58,815 nucleotides of DNA from Paludibacteraceae bacterium (GCA_017401985.1 JAFPNK010000008.1:1-58815); one strand, 5' to 3'; numbered from the stretch's first letter, positions 43,610 through 54,668 are shown. The notes: a model not told the origin generated them from the sequence alone. Program-made: numbers and translations.

Positions 43610-46600
43610 GCACCGGTGGCGGTATAGGTCTTGCCGTTGCGGAGGATGTAGAGGATACCATCGCGGATAATTTTCCGCGTATTTGTGATTTGTGATTTGT
43701 CATCTGTGATTTCCTCTATTCCCTCAGCAGGGTTGAGTTGGATGATGTACGGTTCCCACGGGGTGCCGACATGATTATCGGATACGAAGGTGAGACTGTT
43801 GTCGATGGTGACGATCTCGCCGTCGAGGACGGTCTTGATCTCCATCGCTTGTCCTGCTCCTTCACCGGCAATGACGAGGTAGTATAGTCCTTCGGCATCA
43901 GCACGCACCGCACCACGGCACTCGTCGCCTACAAAGGCGGCTATCTCGCAGGTATCCACTATCGCGTCACCGTCCATCAGACGAATGGTCATGGTCATGT
44001 TGCTCGGATAATTATGTTTGTCCACCGGCTCAAAATAGATGAGTGCTGACAGCTGATTGCTGATTGCTCTCAGCGGTGCGGCCATCGTGCCATTGGGCTG
44101 ATAGAGGTCCTCCGGATAGATGAAGGACTTGGTGACCGAGTCGGTACTGAAGTAGAGGTATCCGTGTCCGGGTTCGAGCGCCGTGAGCGTACCTTCCCAT
44201 CCGTTGGTGCCATAGATAGCGACCGCGGTTTGAGACTTGATGATATCGCCCTTTTGTGGTTTCACACCGTCCAATGCTACCAAGACGCGCTTGGTCGTAA
44301 GCGGTGTGTACGGGATCCAGTTCCAACCCTGTGCAATCTCTACCGGCATCTGATACGATGGAAGTTGTTGACCCTTAATGGACAGTTGCTCTTGGAGGGT
44401 CGCCGTTTCCGTCGCCGGTGTGCGGGTGATATTCATCTTATACATTGCATTGACCTTAGGCACGAGCGAACCCTTCCATTGTGCGCCGTTCGACTGGATA
44501 TAATTGCCTGTATCCTTGAGCAGGATGCCCCATCCGCTGTAGTCTTTGAAGATGACATCGCAGTATTGCGATTCGGGCTCTACGCCAAAGGCAATCCAGT
44601 TCCAGTTCTCGTGGATGGAGAGCAGTTGCTCCACCTTGTCGGACTTGGTCCAGATAACCGGCTCGTCGAAGTTACCCAGCAATGCACCGTCATGGAAGAC
44701 AATGGTAGTATCCTTGCCTTGTACGGTAATTTGTGCGTCGGTATAAGCCACGCCTCTTGATGCATCCCAGATACGGAAGGAGATAATCTTCTCTGCATCT
44801 TTGTTCGCTACATCGTGGCCGTAGATAGGCAGGGTAACATATGCTGCGCCACGCACTTTCTCGGGTGCAGCTACACCACGGCACTCACCGCCAATGAACG
44901 CAGCTACGAGGCTCTCGCTGTTCTCCATCATGATGCCGCCGAGGAAAACTTGTCCGATGACGGTCATCGAGTGGTCATAGAGCGTCGGATCGACGTTCCA
45001 GTCCGGTGTCTCGCCACGTACTTTCATGACGATACGCAGCGGTTCGAGTATCTCGTTATTGCCCTGCAGACCGATAGTGACATCATAGTCGTTGACCGGC
45101 ACGAGCGGGTTGACCTTGAAGCGCAGCGTCTTGGCCTTAAGCGGTTGTACATCGTCCGAGCTGATGCTGCCGTCGAGTATCAGCCACTCCGGCATATTAA
45201 CTACGGTGTAGTACTCAATCTGTCCGCTAAGGTTCTTAATATCTACGTCGAAGGTGTAGTTGGCACCATACTTCTTATAGATATTGACGGAGTCTTTGCT
45301 CCACTTGAGCGTGTTCTGCCGCACGTATGCCGTCCACTTGATCGGGTTGGACATGTTGCCGTGCAGGTCATGTATCTCCGCAAGGGTGATATTGAGCGTC
45401 GTACCTTCTATATCGCGCGCACTAACTTCCGCCTCGGAGAGGTTGATGACCACTTGGCGCTCGGATGCTACCGGTACAGCCGTGATGCGCGTCTCTGATG
45501 GAGCGTTCTTGAGAGGCGGCGTATCTGTGATCATCATGAAGTTCGCTACTGCCACATCGCCGGCATTGCCGGTCTTGGACTTAGGCGCCATGTTCTTGAG
45601 CGTCTCGCCCTTGGTCGCTACGCCGTTGATAATGGAGTCGTGCTCGAACGGATAGTATGCTATCAGTCCGCGTGCATAGACATCGGAGGTATCGATCGTA
45701 TTGTACATGTTACTCAGCAGTCGGTCCTCGGAGAGGGTCGCTTTCCAGATACGTAGTTCGTCCATATACGTAAGTTCGCCGCCCTTAATGAGCGAGAGTG
45801 TGGCGCCCTTAAGTACCGGCACATCCGCTTCAGCGATGACTGCCGTACGTTTTCCATCGAAGTAGAACGATGCGGCTTGTCCGCGCACCACATTGAGCGC
45901 AACATGATGCCATCCTGCCGTAAGTTCCCGGAAGTCCGCTCGGGCCACTACGATCTTCGATTTAGCACCGTAGTCCAGTACGAGGTTGTGGGTCGAGTCG
46001 AAGCGCAGACGCATGTTATCCGTCTCGAACAACGTATCGAGGAAGGTAATTGAGCTCTGATACCACATCTCGATTGCGTAACTCTCACCTTGCGTGGTGT
46101 TGATGAGCGATATATCCGCCCGGGCACCGGTCGTAGTGTCCATACGGAGCGCGTAGTTGGTGTTGGAGAGCGTCCACGAGTCAATCACTTCGAAATCATG
46201 CGTGCGACGTGTGTCAGCGGCTAAATGACCGTGTCCTTCGTTCATCGGCCAGTAGTTGGTAAGTCCATAGGTGTAGGCATCTTTCTCCTCCTCTTTCTCG
46301 CTACCGGCCTGAATAACATCGCGGTAGATATTATAGAGCGCGAGATGGTGGATGTTCGCATTGATCGGACCTAAGTAGAGGTAGTTATCTTCAGTATAAT
46401 CCACTATTTCCACACTCTCCATCGGCACTTTCTCTTCCTGGAACAGATGGGTGGTCTCATCACCATACTGTGCCAGCATGTTAAAGTTCATGCTCTGCGC
46501 CTTGTAGTTCATCGCGACGAATATCCACTTGTCTTGCGGCAGGGTCTCGGTGCTGGTGAAGGTCTGACCGACCACAGAGACAATCACATGTCCTGCTTCA

Positions 46601-49600
46601 TCGAGTTTAAGGGAGAAGTTACCGTCTCCGGAGCCCTGATGGAGAATGGTACCGGCGTCATGCCAGTTGAGCCAGAACTCCATGGAGAAGTTCCCGTTGA
46701 GGAAGAGTGGGTTGACCGTCTGTACCTCCTGTCCGAACGGAACGAGATGGTACGATACCTCATGGTTGATAGGTCGGCCGTTCAGTTTGGCAGTAACGAT
46801 GATGTTCTTGTCACCTACGTAGCCGGGCACAATATCCTCGTTGAACTCGACAGCCAGCTGGTCGCCTATGCCCAGGATGCCGTTCGCCGGAGTGGGCGTG
46901 AAGAGCGGACGCGGCAACGTCATATCTTTGATGACCTTGGTTGTCTCGCTGAACACCTGCACGGGCTCATTGCCGTACGGCGTGGTAGTGAAGGCTCGGA
47001 ACTCGTATTCGCCCTCCGGATAACTGACGTTATTGGACATATCGACGGTCAGTTTCAGGTCGCCCGTTGCCGGCAGGAGTGTGTGACTCGCACCGGCGGT
47101 GTCCGCCTCGTTCGTCTCCCAGGTATAGAGTTCCGTCCACTGGGTGTTGCCTGCGAACCGGTACTGTACACCGATGTTCTTGAGGTTCTTGAACTGCCGG
47201 TTGAAGCCCGACAACTTAAGGTTCAGTTTGCCCTTTCCGGTCGTCGGGTCGGTATTAATGACGGGGTTCGTTACCGTCAAATCGACAGGCGAAGAGGACG
47301 GTTTGAAATGCGCGTTTATAGTTATATCGTCGTAGATAGTAGCCGGCTGGTATTGCGACATAAAACGGATCTGGACACCCTCATGGTCGAGAATCGACTC
47401 ATCGGTCTGACGGACGGTGATAGTCTTTTTGACCGTCGTGCCCTGGTCCATCCAGATGGTGCGGCCGTTGATGGGCACACCGTCCATGAGAATCTGCAGA
47501 CCCGTCGTGTCCGTGTTCTCCAGAACAGACACGTCATAGCCGAACGGCAGCACCTGATGGGTGTTGGTCATATTCGAGCAGTAGAGGGTTGCCGTTGCAC
47601 TCTCTCCGGAAGGGATGTCGGTCAGCGTGACGGACTTACCCGGTGCTTCGCTACCCTTGCCTATGCTCATGTAAGGTTGCTCCATGCGGACGGTACCGTT
47701 ACCGAGTGGCAATGACTCGCCGTCCGGTTTGTAGTAGTGGGTGGAGTCGGCCGGCTCGTAGGGGTTGTATGTCTGTCCGCCGAAGAGGGAGAAGATTTTA
47801 CTGTTATTGCCTTTGTCAGCCGGGTACATGTTGATAGAAAGGTCCACATCGCGGTTGCCGTCAGCCAGATCGTAGTCCCATTCGGTATAGTACGTCGTAT
47901 CTCGGCCGGAACCGGTCACTGTTCCACCACCAACTAAAGTGCTAACGTTGGACTGGAGACCTACGCGTACTACGCTTTTGATCTTCCATCCGGATTTCCA
48001 ACCCAGAACGGCTTGAATAGTATAGTCGGTCTGTTTCTGGTCAATAGAAGTAGTGTCATGACGGTAAGAGAACGAACGGCTCGAACCTCCGTCTATGGAG
48101 TAATTGGCCGGAGTTTTTTCATTCATTGCCTTGATTTTCGCCTCCTCGTTCTCACGAATGCGGGCTTCCCACTTCTCTATCTGCTCGTTGCACCAGTTGA
48201 CGCTGTCGATTTCCGACTGCTCGGGTTGGACTTGCGGCTCAACATACACGTATGTACCTTTGTCACCGCATAGCGGGTCTTTCAAATCCAGCCACGTCAG
48301 GCAGACTGCATGTTCACCGTTGTTCACATAGCTTTCCGCTTCCGCTTGGGTGGCTACCCGCGTGAGGTACTGCCTGCGCTGGTCTTTCCACTTCGGTATC
48401 ATCACGTTCACCAACTCGTACTGCGAGTAAGCGAACATCGTTTTGACTTGTTCACCCATCGCCAACGCGTCATCCAACACGATTTCGTACTTATTGGTCG
48501 TAACATTCTTCTGCGCATGCAACTTGCGGCACATACCGATGAGGATATTGGTGGACGTACCTACATAGACGTCGCCATTAGCACCTATGTAAGGATAATG
48601 GTCACCGGTAGAGATAGATTCTACGGTGGTGGTCATGTAGATAGAGTCGTTTTTGTGCGTGTATTTCCAATTCGACTTCATACCTACGGTGAAATCCGTA
48701 TGAGCCTTATTGGTATTAACCACGGCAACACCCAAACCATTCACCGTCGTAAGCTCCGATCCTATGAAAATATCCACTGTTCCAAGATGCTCACCTTGCC
48801 GCTGATAGGTATAGAATTTGGTGACGGTGCTTACCGAACCTTTCTTAAGCGTAGTTTTGGAGTGGGCACCGTACGGGTCACGCAGGATGAACTGAACCAT
48901 GTCCGGTCCGTTGGTAACAAAGTTATTACCCGTCGTAAGTGCACCCAAGACAATGGTACTCATGCGGAAAGGCTCGTAGGTACGGTCGTCGCGCTTGAGG
49001 GTGATGTTGAACTGACGCGTGTAGGGCAGAGCGATATTAGGCAGACCCACAGACCACGGCAGTCGAGCACTACCTTTGGTGTCCAGTGTGAGCACATGGT
49101 TCTTCATCTGATAGATTTCGCCGGCAGCATAGTGGGAGGTATCCGGTGCATCGTAGATCACATCTTGGTCGGCACTCATCTCATTGCCGATAATCAGTTC
49201 CTGACCGCTCAGGTGGACGGTATCGATGACAGGTGTTGCGTAGTCCTTATTGATATATGACTCGTATGCATGTACCTCGTATTCTGTGATGCCCATAGAC
49301 TGATAAATCGGATAGCCGAACAGATAGCTCACAGCACCCTGCTCATTGACTGTATAGACATTGCGGACGGTATCGTTGTGAGAGTCATCAATCGGGATAA
49401 TGAGCGAATCCAGACCAAAGGCGCCGGCGGGGTGTCCTTTCTCCGATACATCCACCTGCGGTTGCGCATAATAGGTAAACACTTTCTTGGTGTTATACTT
49501 GTACAGATTAACCACCGTGTCGCCCTGCGCTGTCTCCCTCCGAATAGAGTCGCTCAGCTCCAGTTTCGGATTGGTCAAATCTATCTCCGGCAGTGAGCCG

Positions 49601-52600
49601 AACTCAATCTCGTCATTTGAGCCTATCACGATACTCTTCATGATATATTTGAGCGGCGGCAACTTAGCGGAGAACTCACCTGTTGCGCTGTCGGTATTGA
49701 TGTAGATATACTTGGTGTTGGCTACCGCACCGGAACCGGTCCACGCATGGCTATTGATGGAGACGGTGTCGCTTTCGTAATAGCGATCGGTCTCTGCCGG
49801 CGTGATATAGTCGTTCTTGCAGTTGAATGAGAAGGACTCGTTGTTGAGGCGCAGCGTGATTGTCGCCACTCCGATATTGTTCTTCGACTCACCGAAACCG
49901 ACAGGAATAGTGTCGTTGTATTTCGCACCGGCTACACGACCAACAAAGTTGACGAGCGTCGAGTCAATAAAATCATACTGCACGCGATCCACAAAGTCGA
50001 ACGTACCCTCTATCGGGAATCGTCCGCTATCCACAAGGCAGTGGCCCTCCAACTTAGCTTCCACGAAGTGCTCGCCGATAGGCACGCTGATGTTGTAGTA
50101 ACCGTTTGCATCAGTCTGCTGCGGTTTGCCGTTCGCCGTGACAGCTACACCATCGACATAGAATTGGATGCCCTCAGCCGGGATGTTGGTGCCCGCATAG
50201 TAGATATGTCCGGTCATCGGGAAGGAGCTTACATCCTCGAAGTCCACGTTATTCACCGTCAATGAGCTCGGACTGATGAACAGCGAGCGGTTCTTCGGGT
50301 CAAACTCGTGGATACCCTTCTCCGGCACCAGCGTGTAACTCGAACCGCTACCCAGGAACGGGATGCCCCGGATGAGGTACTCACCTTTGTCGTTGGTCAC
50401 ACCGTACCGCGCCAACTGTTTCTCTGCCGGCACAATAGCCGACGGAGAGATGTTTGCACCTATCGTCGCATGACGTCCGTTCGGCAGGTCATTGGAGTAG
50501 GAAGCGTCGAACGCATAGCGTTCCAGACCTTCATCCAACGGCCAGTAGAGCAGTAATCCCGACTCGCGGCCGTTCAGCACGCGGTCATAATAACTCTTCT
50601 TCTCTGCATCGCTCAACACATGGTCGAACACACGCACCTCGGCGAAGTTACCCTTGAACGCCTGTGCAGAAGTTACACCGCTTGCACCGCCTAACGAGAA
50701 CGGAGAGGTAATTTCCAAAGCAGGAATAGTGATTGTCTTCACCTCACTACTATCTACCTGTATGCTCAGTTGGTTGCCCGTCTTGCTTATCGTCAGCAGC
50801 GAGTACTTGCCGGTGGGAAGGAAGGCACCGGTGTGGAGTACGGTCTCGTAAGGCGTCTGTTGGCTCATCCAGTCGTCGCCTTCGTCATACGTGTACGAAT
50901 TGAGTGCGAGGATGGATTCTCCACCGTTCTGATAGTTAGAGCCGTCCCATAGCACCGTACCGCCGATGGTAATCGTGCCGCAGCTGCCGTACGTACCTCG
51001 TCCGATGGCCGCAACCCCCTCTCCACCGGTGGCTGTGACCTTACCGCCCGTAATGGTGATGGTTCCGCAGGAGGTGTTCCGACCGCCACCTACACCGGTG
51101 GCGTGTTCTCCTCCGGTGGCTGTGATAATACCTCCTTCGATGACGATATTACCGCAGGGTATTTGGTACCCGCCGCCGATACCTGCCGATCCCCAGCCGT
51201 TCGAGGTGAGGGCGGTCAGCGAACCCAGACCGCGGATGGTCAGCGTCTTGTCCTTGGGGATTAAGATGCCGGGATATTCGTCCATGAAGCCTTTTACGCG
51301 GTTCTCGCCTTCCAGTACTATCGTGGCATCGCCCTTACAGGTAATACCTGCCCACTGGTAGTTTATGCCGTGCGTGCCGTTAATGGTCGCGTCGCGGAGA
51401 ACGACCGTTGCGCCGTCGGCAATAGAGATCTTGTAGTTACCGCCCAAGGTGCCGGTAAGAATGTCTTTATCCTGTGCGGTGTAGTTGCCGGTAAGGGAAG
51501 CAAGGTCTATGATTTTTTCTGCCAGTCCAGTAGTACGCAACTCATAGCCATCCGCAGTAGCGTTGTCCAAGGTCAGTCGTCCTGCACCCGGGATCTCTCC
51601 GAGTACAGCGCCTGCACTCAATCCTGCGTCCGGACGAACGAAGAGCTGTACCGTGTAGTCCTTGTCTGCGCCGAAGATTTTAGCCAATTCTTCCGCCTCA
51701 GCCTCCCAAGCAATACCTTCCGAAGCGTCATGTACATACTGCGAACTGGTCTTAACGGCATTGCCATCCTCCGTGTCCGAAGGACGGAGCCACAGGCGTA
51801 CGTCCTGCACGGCGGTACCACTACCGAAATTGACACGGCCGGCTACCGTACCGCGACTCTGGCAGAAACCGACTGTATAGAGTGTATTCTGCAGCACACC
51901 GGCCACATACACCTCAATCTTATATTCGTAGTAATAACCTGGTTTGACGGTGTTGTCTTCGTAAGTATAGTTCTCATCCGCTCCGTTGGTAGAGTGTATC
52001 TGCATGAACTCGCTCGTCGAATTGACATAACGACGGGAGATGATATAGTTGGAGTTGTCTGTTCCCGCCTGATGGGCTTTCCAAGTGAGCGTCACACTAC
52101 CGTCATGCGTACCCTTGGTGGCGGTGAAGTTCTTCAACATCGTACCCGCCAACAGACCCGCCGTCGGCGCATAACTCTCGAAGCGGTAACCGCTCACCTC
52201 CAGGCGTATCTTATACTGATAGCGAACGACGGCATTGGGCAGGTCTGCATCTTCGAAGGACAGCGTAGCACCCGCAGCCGGCTTGGCATCACCGTTCACC
52301 GAACCGATCTCGCTCCATTCGCCGTTCTCGCTGGTCTTGCGCAGCACCTTGAAGCTTACCGTCGCGTCGTTGGTCGGTACGCGCGTGTACTGCCATGTCA
52401 GACGCACCTTGTCGGTCACCGTCGTATCTTGCTGGAGGTCGAAGATAGTGACAGATGGAGCGGTGTTTACCACACCGGACATACTGCAGCCCAACTTGGC
52501 AAGCAGGTCATCCGTCGGATTAGTAAGGCTCGACTCGTTGATGCCCTTGTTGATCCAGTCGGTCGGCACATTGACTGCCATATACTTAAAGTAGGTACCG

Positions 52601-53730
52601 ATGGTCACATCGTCGTCCGTGAAACTCAATGCATCGCCGTTCGTACTATTAAGGTTGCCCCGCTTGCTCCATGACTTACCGGACTTAGGCGTTCCATTCT
52701 CATCCGTCTCGATGCGATAGACATACGGTGTGACCGCATAATAACTGTTGCTCGAGGGTGTAGTCCAGCTCAGAACTGTCTGATGGTCGAACTGACGGAA
52801 ATCCGTTGTGATAGCGTTCGGCACCGGAACGACAGGAAAAACATTGCTCTTTTCATCTGTTCGTATCTTGCGGTTGAACCAGTTGTCCGGATCCTTTATA
52901 CCGTGAGTCGCCGCTACTCTACAATCAATCCGCTTGGGGTTGCCCACTCCGTCCGGGAAAGAGCAGTCCTCTGTCTTCTCCGAACTGCCGGCTTCATAGC
53001 TCTTGTTCACCACTACGGTACTGCCGTCCTGCTTATAGAAGGTATAGCGCACATCGTATGTAGCCTTACGCATACGGATGGAGCTATACTTGCTGTCTAT
53101 ATCATTCGGCAGCTTCGGCACGGTGAAAGTAATCTTGTCGATACCCGTACGCTCTACTTTGTATCCTGCCGCATTATAGTCCGACAGACCGAGGTGGTTG
53201 TTGATGTAGATGCTGTTACGCAGCGTCATGTTGTACCACTTGCCGTCGCTGTGCTTGAAGTGGAAATAGATCTTCCAAGTATCACCCGCCAACTCCGAAG
53301 GATAGTAGAAATCGATCTCCGCGGTCATATAGGCGTGGTCACTCGCCCATTTGTTCACCTGGAAGGTCTGCTCAGACGTGGTGATCTCCCGAGTGCCATA
53401 GGTGGCATTCGTCATATATGCCTTCGAGTTGTGCATTTTTAACTGGGTAGTCACATTCTCGCTCGCTGCACCGTCAGAGGCCTCGTCGTGGTACTTGAGA
53501 TACACCAACTCGTAACTCTTGCTGCCGTTGGTAGCGATGACGGTTCCCCCGTCGCAGTACGTGTTACTTCCGTCGAGGTCGCAAAGGAAAACCTCCAACT
53601 TGATGTGATCTGTCTTATCCGATGCGTAGTACTTACTCTCATTCAGCACCCAGTCACTAGCCTGCGCTTTGTTCGGAACAAGGAACAAAGAGCAAAGAGC
53701 AAGGATAAAAAGATAAATTCTGTTTCTCAT
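43591..53730 (-). CDS. Giant secreted LamG/FN3 protein (3379 residues)
   Basis: A signal peptide (RIYLFILALCSLFLVPNKAQA) is followed by FN3-like modules (about 310-640), a Gly-rich beta-solenoid-like region (about 770-920, GGxITATGGE-type turns), a LamG-like domain (about 1027-1085, with AEVRVFDHVLSDAEKKSYYD and LLLYWPLDEG), a carboxypeptidase-regulatory-like domain (about 1169-1230) and two more LamG-like domains (about 2345-2450 and 2549-2680, with SMEFWLNWHD and YAIEMWYQSS). Late repeats contain AAFIGGECRG and AFVGDECRG. The end is IIRDGILYILRNGKTYTATG, the tail shared by the surface proteins here, preceded by residues encoded by a 7-bp repeat. Likely a surface adhesin or glycan scaffold. 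It starts 12 bases after the fimbrillin-like gene, in one operon. Confidence 0.88.
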   Translation of the reverse strand: MRNRIYLFILALCSLFLVPNKAQASDWVLNESKYYASDKTDHIKLEVFLCDLDGSNTYCDGGTVIATNGSKSYELVYLKYHDEASDGAASENVTTQLKMHNSKAYMTNATYGTREITTSEQTFQVNKWASDHAYMTAEIDFYYPSELAGDTWKIYFHFKHSDGKWYNMTLRNSIYINNHLGLSDYNAAGYKVERTGIDKITFTVPKLPNDIDSKYSSIRMRKATYDVRYTFYKQDGSTVVVNKSYEAGSSEKTEDCSFPDGVGNPKRIDCRVAATHGIKDPDNWFNRKIRTDEKSNVFPVVPVPNAITTDFRQFDHQTVLSWTTPSSNSYYAVTPYVYRIETDENGTPKSGKSWSKRGNLNSTNGDALSFTDDDVTIGTYFKYMAVNVPTDWINKGINESSLTNPTDDLLAKLGCSMSGVVNTAPSVTIFDLQQDTTVTDKVRLTWQYTRVPTNDATVSFKVLRKTSENGEWSEIGSVNGDAKPAAGATLSFEDADLPNAVVRYQYKIRLEVSGYRFESYAPTAGLLAGTMLKNFTATKGTHDGSVTLTWKAHQAGTDNSNYIISRRYVNSTSEFMQIHSTNGADENYTYEDNTVKPGYYYEYKIEVYVAGVLQNTLYTVGFCQSRGTVAGRVNFGSGTAVQDVRLWLRPSDTEDGNAVKTSSQYVHDASEGIAWEAEAEELAKIFGADKDYTVQLFVRPDAGLSAGAVLGEIPGAGRLTLDNATADGYELRTTGLAEKIIDLASLTGNYTAQDKDILTGTLGGNYKISIADGATVVLRDATINGTHGINYQWAGITCKGDATIVLEGENRVKGFMDEYPGILIPKDKTLTIRGLGSLTALTSNGWGSAGIGGGYQIPCGNIVIEGGIITATGGEHATGVGGGRNTSCGTITITGGKVTATGGEGVAAIGRGTYGSCGTITIGGTVLWDGSNYQNGGESILALNSYTYDEGDDWMSQQTPYETVLHTGAFLPTGKYSLLTISKTGNQLSIQVDSSEVKTITIPALEITSPFSLGGASGVTSAQAFKGNFAEVRVFDHVLSDAEKKSYYDRVLNGRESGLLLYWPLDEGLERYAFDASYSNDLPNGRHATIGANISPSAIVPAEKQLARYGVTNDKGEYLIRGIPFLGSGSSYTLVPEKGIHEFDPKNRSLFISPSSLTVNNVDFEDVSSFPMTGHIYYAGTNIPAEGIQFYVDGVAVTANGKPQQTDANGYYNISVPIGEHFVEAKLEGHCLVDSGRFPIEGTFDFVDRVQYDFIDSTLVNFVGRVAGAKYNDTIPVGFGESKNNIGVATITLRLNNESFSFNCKNDYITPAETDRYYESDTVSINSHAWTGSGAVANTKYIYINTDSATGEFSAKLPPLKYIMKSIVIGSNDEIEFGSLPEIDLTNPKLELSDSIRRETAQGDTVVNLYKYNTKKVFTYYAQPQVDVSEKGHPAGAFGLDSLIIPIDDSHNDTVRNVYTVNEQGAVSYLFGYPIYQSMGITEYEVHAYESYINKDYATPVIDTVHLSGQELIIGNEMSADQDVIYDAPDTSHYAAGEIYQMKNHVLTLDTKGSARLPWSVGLPNIALPYTRQFNITLKRDDRTYEPFRMSTIVLGALTTGNNFVTNGPDMVQFILRDPYGAHSKTTLKKGSVSTVTKFYTYQRQGEHLGTVDIFIGSELTTVNGLGVAVVNTNKAHTDFTVGMKSNWKYTHKNDSIYMTTTVESISTGDHYPYIGANGDVYVGTSTNILIGMCRKLHAQKNVTTNKYEIVLDDALAMGEQVKTMFAYSQYELVNVMIPKWKDQRRQYLTRVATQAEAESYVNNGEHAVCLTWLDLKDPLCGDKGTYVYVEPQVQPEQSEIDSVNWCNEQIEKWEARIRENEEAKIKAMNEKTPANYSIDGGSSRSFSYRHDTTSIDQKQTDYTIQAVLGWKSGWKIKSVVRVGLQSNVSTLVGGGTVTGSGRDTTYYTEWDYDLADGNRDVDLSINMYPADKGNNSKIFSLFGGQTYNPYEPADSTHYYKPDGESLPLGNGTVRMEQPYMSIGKGSEAPGKSVTLTDIPSGESATATLYCSNMTNTHQVLPFGYDVSVLENTDTTGLQILMDGVPINGRTIWMDQGTTVKKTITVRQTDESILDHEGVQIRFMSQYQPATIYDDITINAHFKPSSSPVDLTVTNPVINTDPTTGKGKLNLKLSGFNRQFKNLKNIGVQYRFAGNTQWTELYTWETNEADTAGASHTLLPATGDLKLTVDMSNNVSYPEGEYEFRAFTTTPYGNEPVQVFSETTKVIKDMTLPRPLFTPTPANGILGIGDQLAVEFNEDIVPGYVGDKNIIVTAKLNGRPINHEVSYHLVPFGQEVQTVNPLFLNGNFSMEFWLNWHDAGTILHQGSGDGNFSLKLDEAGHVIVSVVGQTFTSTETLPQDKWIFVAMNYKAQSMNFNMLAQYGDETTHLFQEEKVPMESVEIVDYTEDNYLYLGPINANIHHLALYNIYRDVIQAGSEKEEEKDAYTYGLTNYWPMNEGHGHLAADTRRTHDFEVIDSWTLSNTNYALRMDTTTGARADISLINTTQGESYAIEMWYQSSITFLDTLFETDNMRLRFDSTHNLVLDYGAKSKIVVARADFRELTAGWHHVALNVVRGQAASFYFDGKRTAVIAEADVPVLKGATLSLIKGGELTYMDELRIWKATLSEDRLLSNMYNTIDTSDVYARGLIAYYPFEHDSIINGVATKGETLKNMAPKSKTGNAGDVAVANFMMITDTPPLKNAPSETRITAVPVASERQVVINLSEAEVSARDIEGTTLNITLAEIHDLHGNMSNPIKWTAYVRQNTLKWSKDSVNIYKKYGANYTFDVDIKNLSGQIEYYTVVNMPEWLILDGSISSDDVQPLKAKTLRFKVNPLVPVNDYDVTIGLQGNNEILEPLRIVMKVRGETPDWNVDPTLYDHSMTVIGQVFLGGIMMENSESLVAAFIGGECRGVAAPEKVRGAAYVTLPIYGHDVANKDAEKIISFRIWDASRGVAYTDAQITVQGKDTTIVFHDGALLGNFDEPVIWTKSDKVEQLLSIHENWNWIAFGVEPESQYCDVIFKDYSGWGILLKDTGNYIQSNGAQWKGSLVPKVNAMYKMNITRTPATETATLQEQLSIKGQQLPSYQMPVEIAQGWNWIPYTPLTTKRVLVALDGVKPQKGDIIKSQTAVAIYGTNGWEGTLTALEPGHGYLYFSTDSVTKSFIYPEDLYQPNGTMAAPLRAISNQLSALIYFEPVDKHNYPSNMTMTIRLMDGDAIVDTCEIAAFVGDECRGAVRADAEGLYYLVIAGEGAGQAMEIKTVLDGEIVTIDNSLTFVSDNHVGTPWEPYIIQLNPAEGIEEITDDKSQITNTRKIIRDGILYILRNGKTYTATGAEIIVP
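43681..43708 (-). repeat. 7-bp repeat x4 just before the C-terminal sorting tail
   Basis: ATTTGTG, ATTTGTG, ATTTGTC, ATCTGTG on the + strand. They encode ITDDKSQITN on the - strand, the spacer between the body of the 3379-residue protein and its C-terminal tail. Confidence 0.85.
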
Positions 53731-53742
53731 ATCGTGTATGTT

Positions 53743-54651
53743 TTATTGCATAATGAGTTTCAGACCGGTTGCCGGGACATACTCGCCCTTTTTGAGGTGC
53801 GCTTCAGCCGTGCCGGTGTAGGTATTGCTTCCGCTGGTTACGGTAAATTTGTACTCCACCTTGTCGCTCTCCGGCAATAAAGCCACATAAACCTCCGTCG
53901 CACCGCCTGCGTTGATAGTCAATGCTTCGGATGGCGTTGAGCCTACTGCCTGCGCTTCGCTGTTCTCCGTCAGGTTAGACACCGTCACGCTTGCCGACTG
54001 CGGGTATTTACCCGTCTTGCTATCACTTCCGCCGTAACTGATTGTCAGCGTGTTGATCGGGAGAACCGCATCGGTGGCTTTGTCCTTAAACGAGAACTTA
54101 CAGATTGTCAGCAGACTTTGCATCTTGTCCATCGTAGCCGTAGCGGTCTTATCATCCACAGACAGCACATATGCCCGACCATAGACCTGATGATAGCTTG
54201 TTGCCAACGTGGCGAGCGTGCCGTCCTGTCCTGAGAGCGGGAAAGTGTATGTGTAGTTCGAACCAGGATCGTTGTACACGAAGGTGGTATTCTTTGGATA
54301 GACTACGGCCAGGTAGTCGTTTGCCATACACTCTACATCGCCGTTGAGATCCGTTTTGACGCCCGATGTAGCAGCCGTCAGCGTGCCGGTATAGGCAGTA
54401 CCTAAGTTCTGCTGACTTAAATTGCAGTACGTTGCTTCATCGCCTGCCTTCCACTCGGCGAGGAGCGTTGTGCCTTCGTCGGTGATGTCAGCATTGACAA
54501 TACGTCGCGGCGACGCGGCACTATCATTCATCTTAATTGTCAGATGCCGTTTCTGCACCGTCTTGTCCTCCGGTGTATTCTGGCTCTTACAAGCTGTTCC
54601 TGCTACGAGCATCACTCCGCACAGGAAAATCATAATATCTTTTGCCTTCAT
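53743..54651 (-). CDS. Fimbrillin-like lipoprotein
   Basis: 302 residues. The N-terminus (MIFLCGVMLVAGTACKSQ) is a lipoprotein-type signal with the acceptor Cys near residue 22, though Gly replaces the usual Leu at -3. The body is beta-rich with Bacteroidetes fimbrillin (FimA/Mfa-like) features: RRIVNADITDEGTTLLAEWK, a TATMDKMQSLLTICKFSF core strand and a C-terminal KKGEYVPATGLKLIMQ strand that could serve as donor or acceptor. It would be lipid-anchored, perhaps processed and assembled on the surface. It sits between the 47-residue peptide gene and the 3379-residue protein gene, implying a joint surface structure. Confidence 0.75.
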   Translation of the reverse strand: MKAKDIMIFLCGVMLVAGTACKSQNTPEDKTVQKRHLTIKMNDSAASPRRIVNADITDEGTTLLAEWKAGDEATYCNLSQQNLGTAYTGTLTAATSGVKTDLNGDVECMANDYLAVVYPKNTTFVYNDPGSNYTYTFPLSGQDGTLATLATSYHQVYGRAYVLSVDDKTATATMDKMQSLLTICKFSFKDKATDAVLPINTLTISYGGSDSKTGKYPQSASVTVSNLTENSEAQAVGSTPSEALTINAGGATEVYVALLPESDKVEYKFTVTSGSNTYTGTAEAHLKKGEYVPATGLKLIMQ

Positions 54652-54668
54652 AATTCTCTAAACTCTAA

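Noticed and set aside
51370..52674. Long open frame of 434 codons on the + strand opposite the giant protein gene
   Set aside because: It is the antisense shadow of a well-supported coding region with domains and a signal peptide on the - strand; its translation is Arg/Val/His-rich without domain character. The same holds for 46447-47715.
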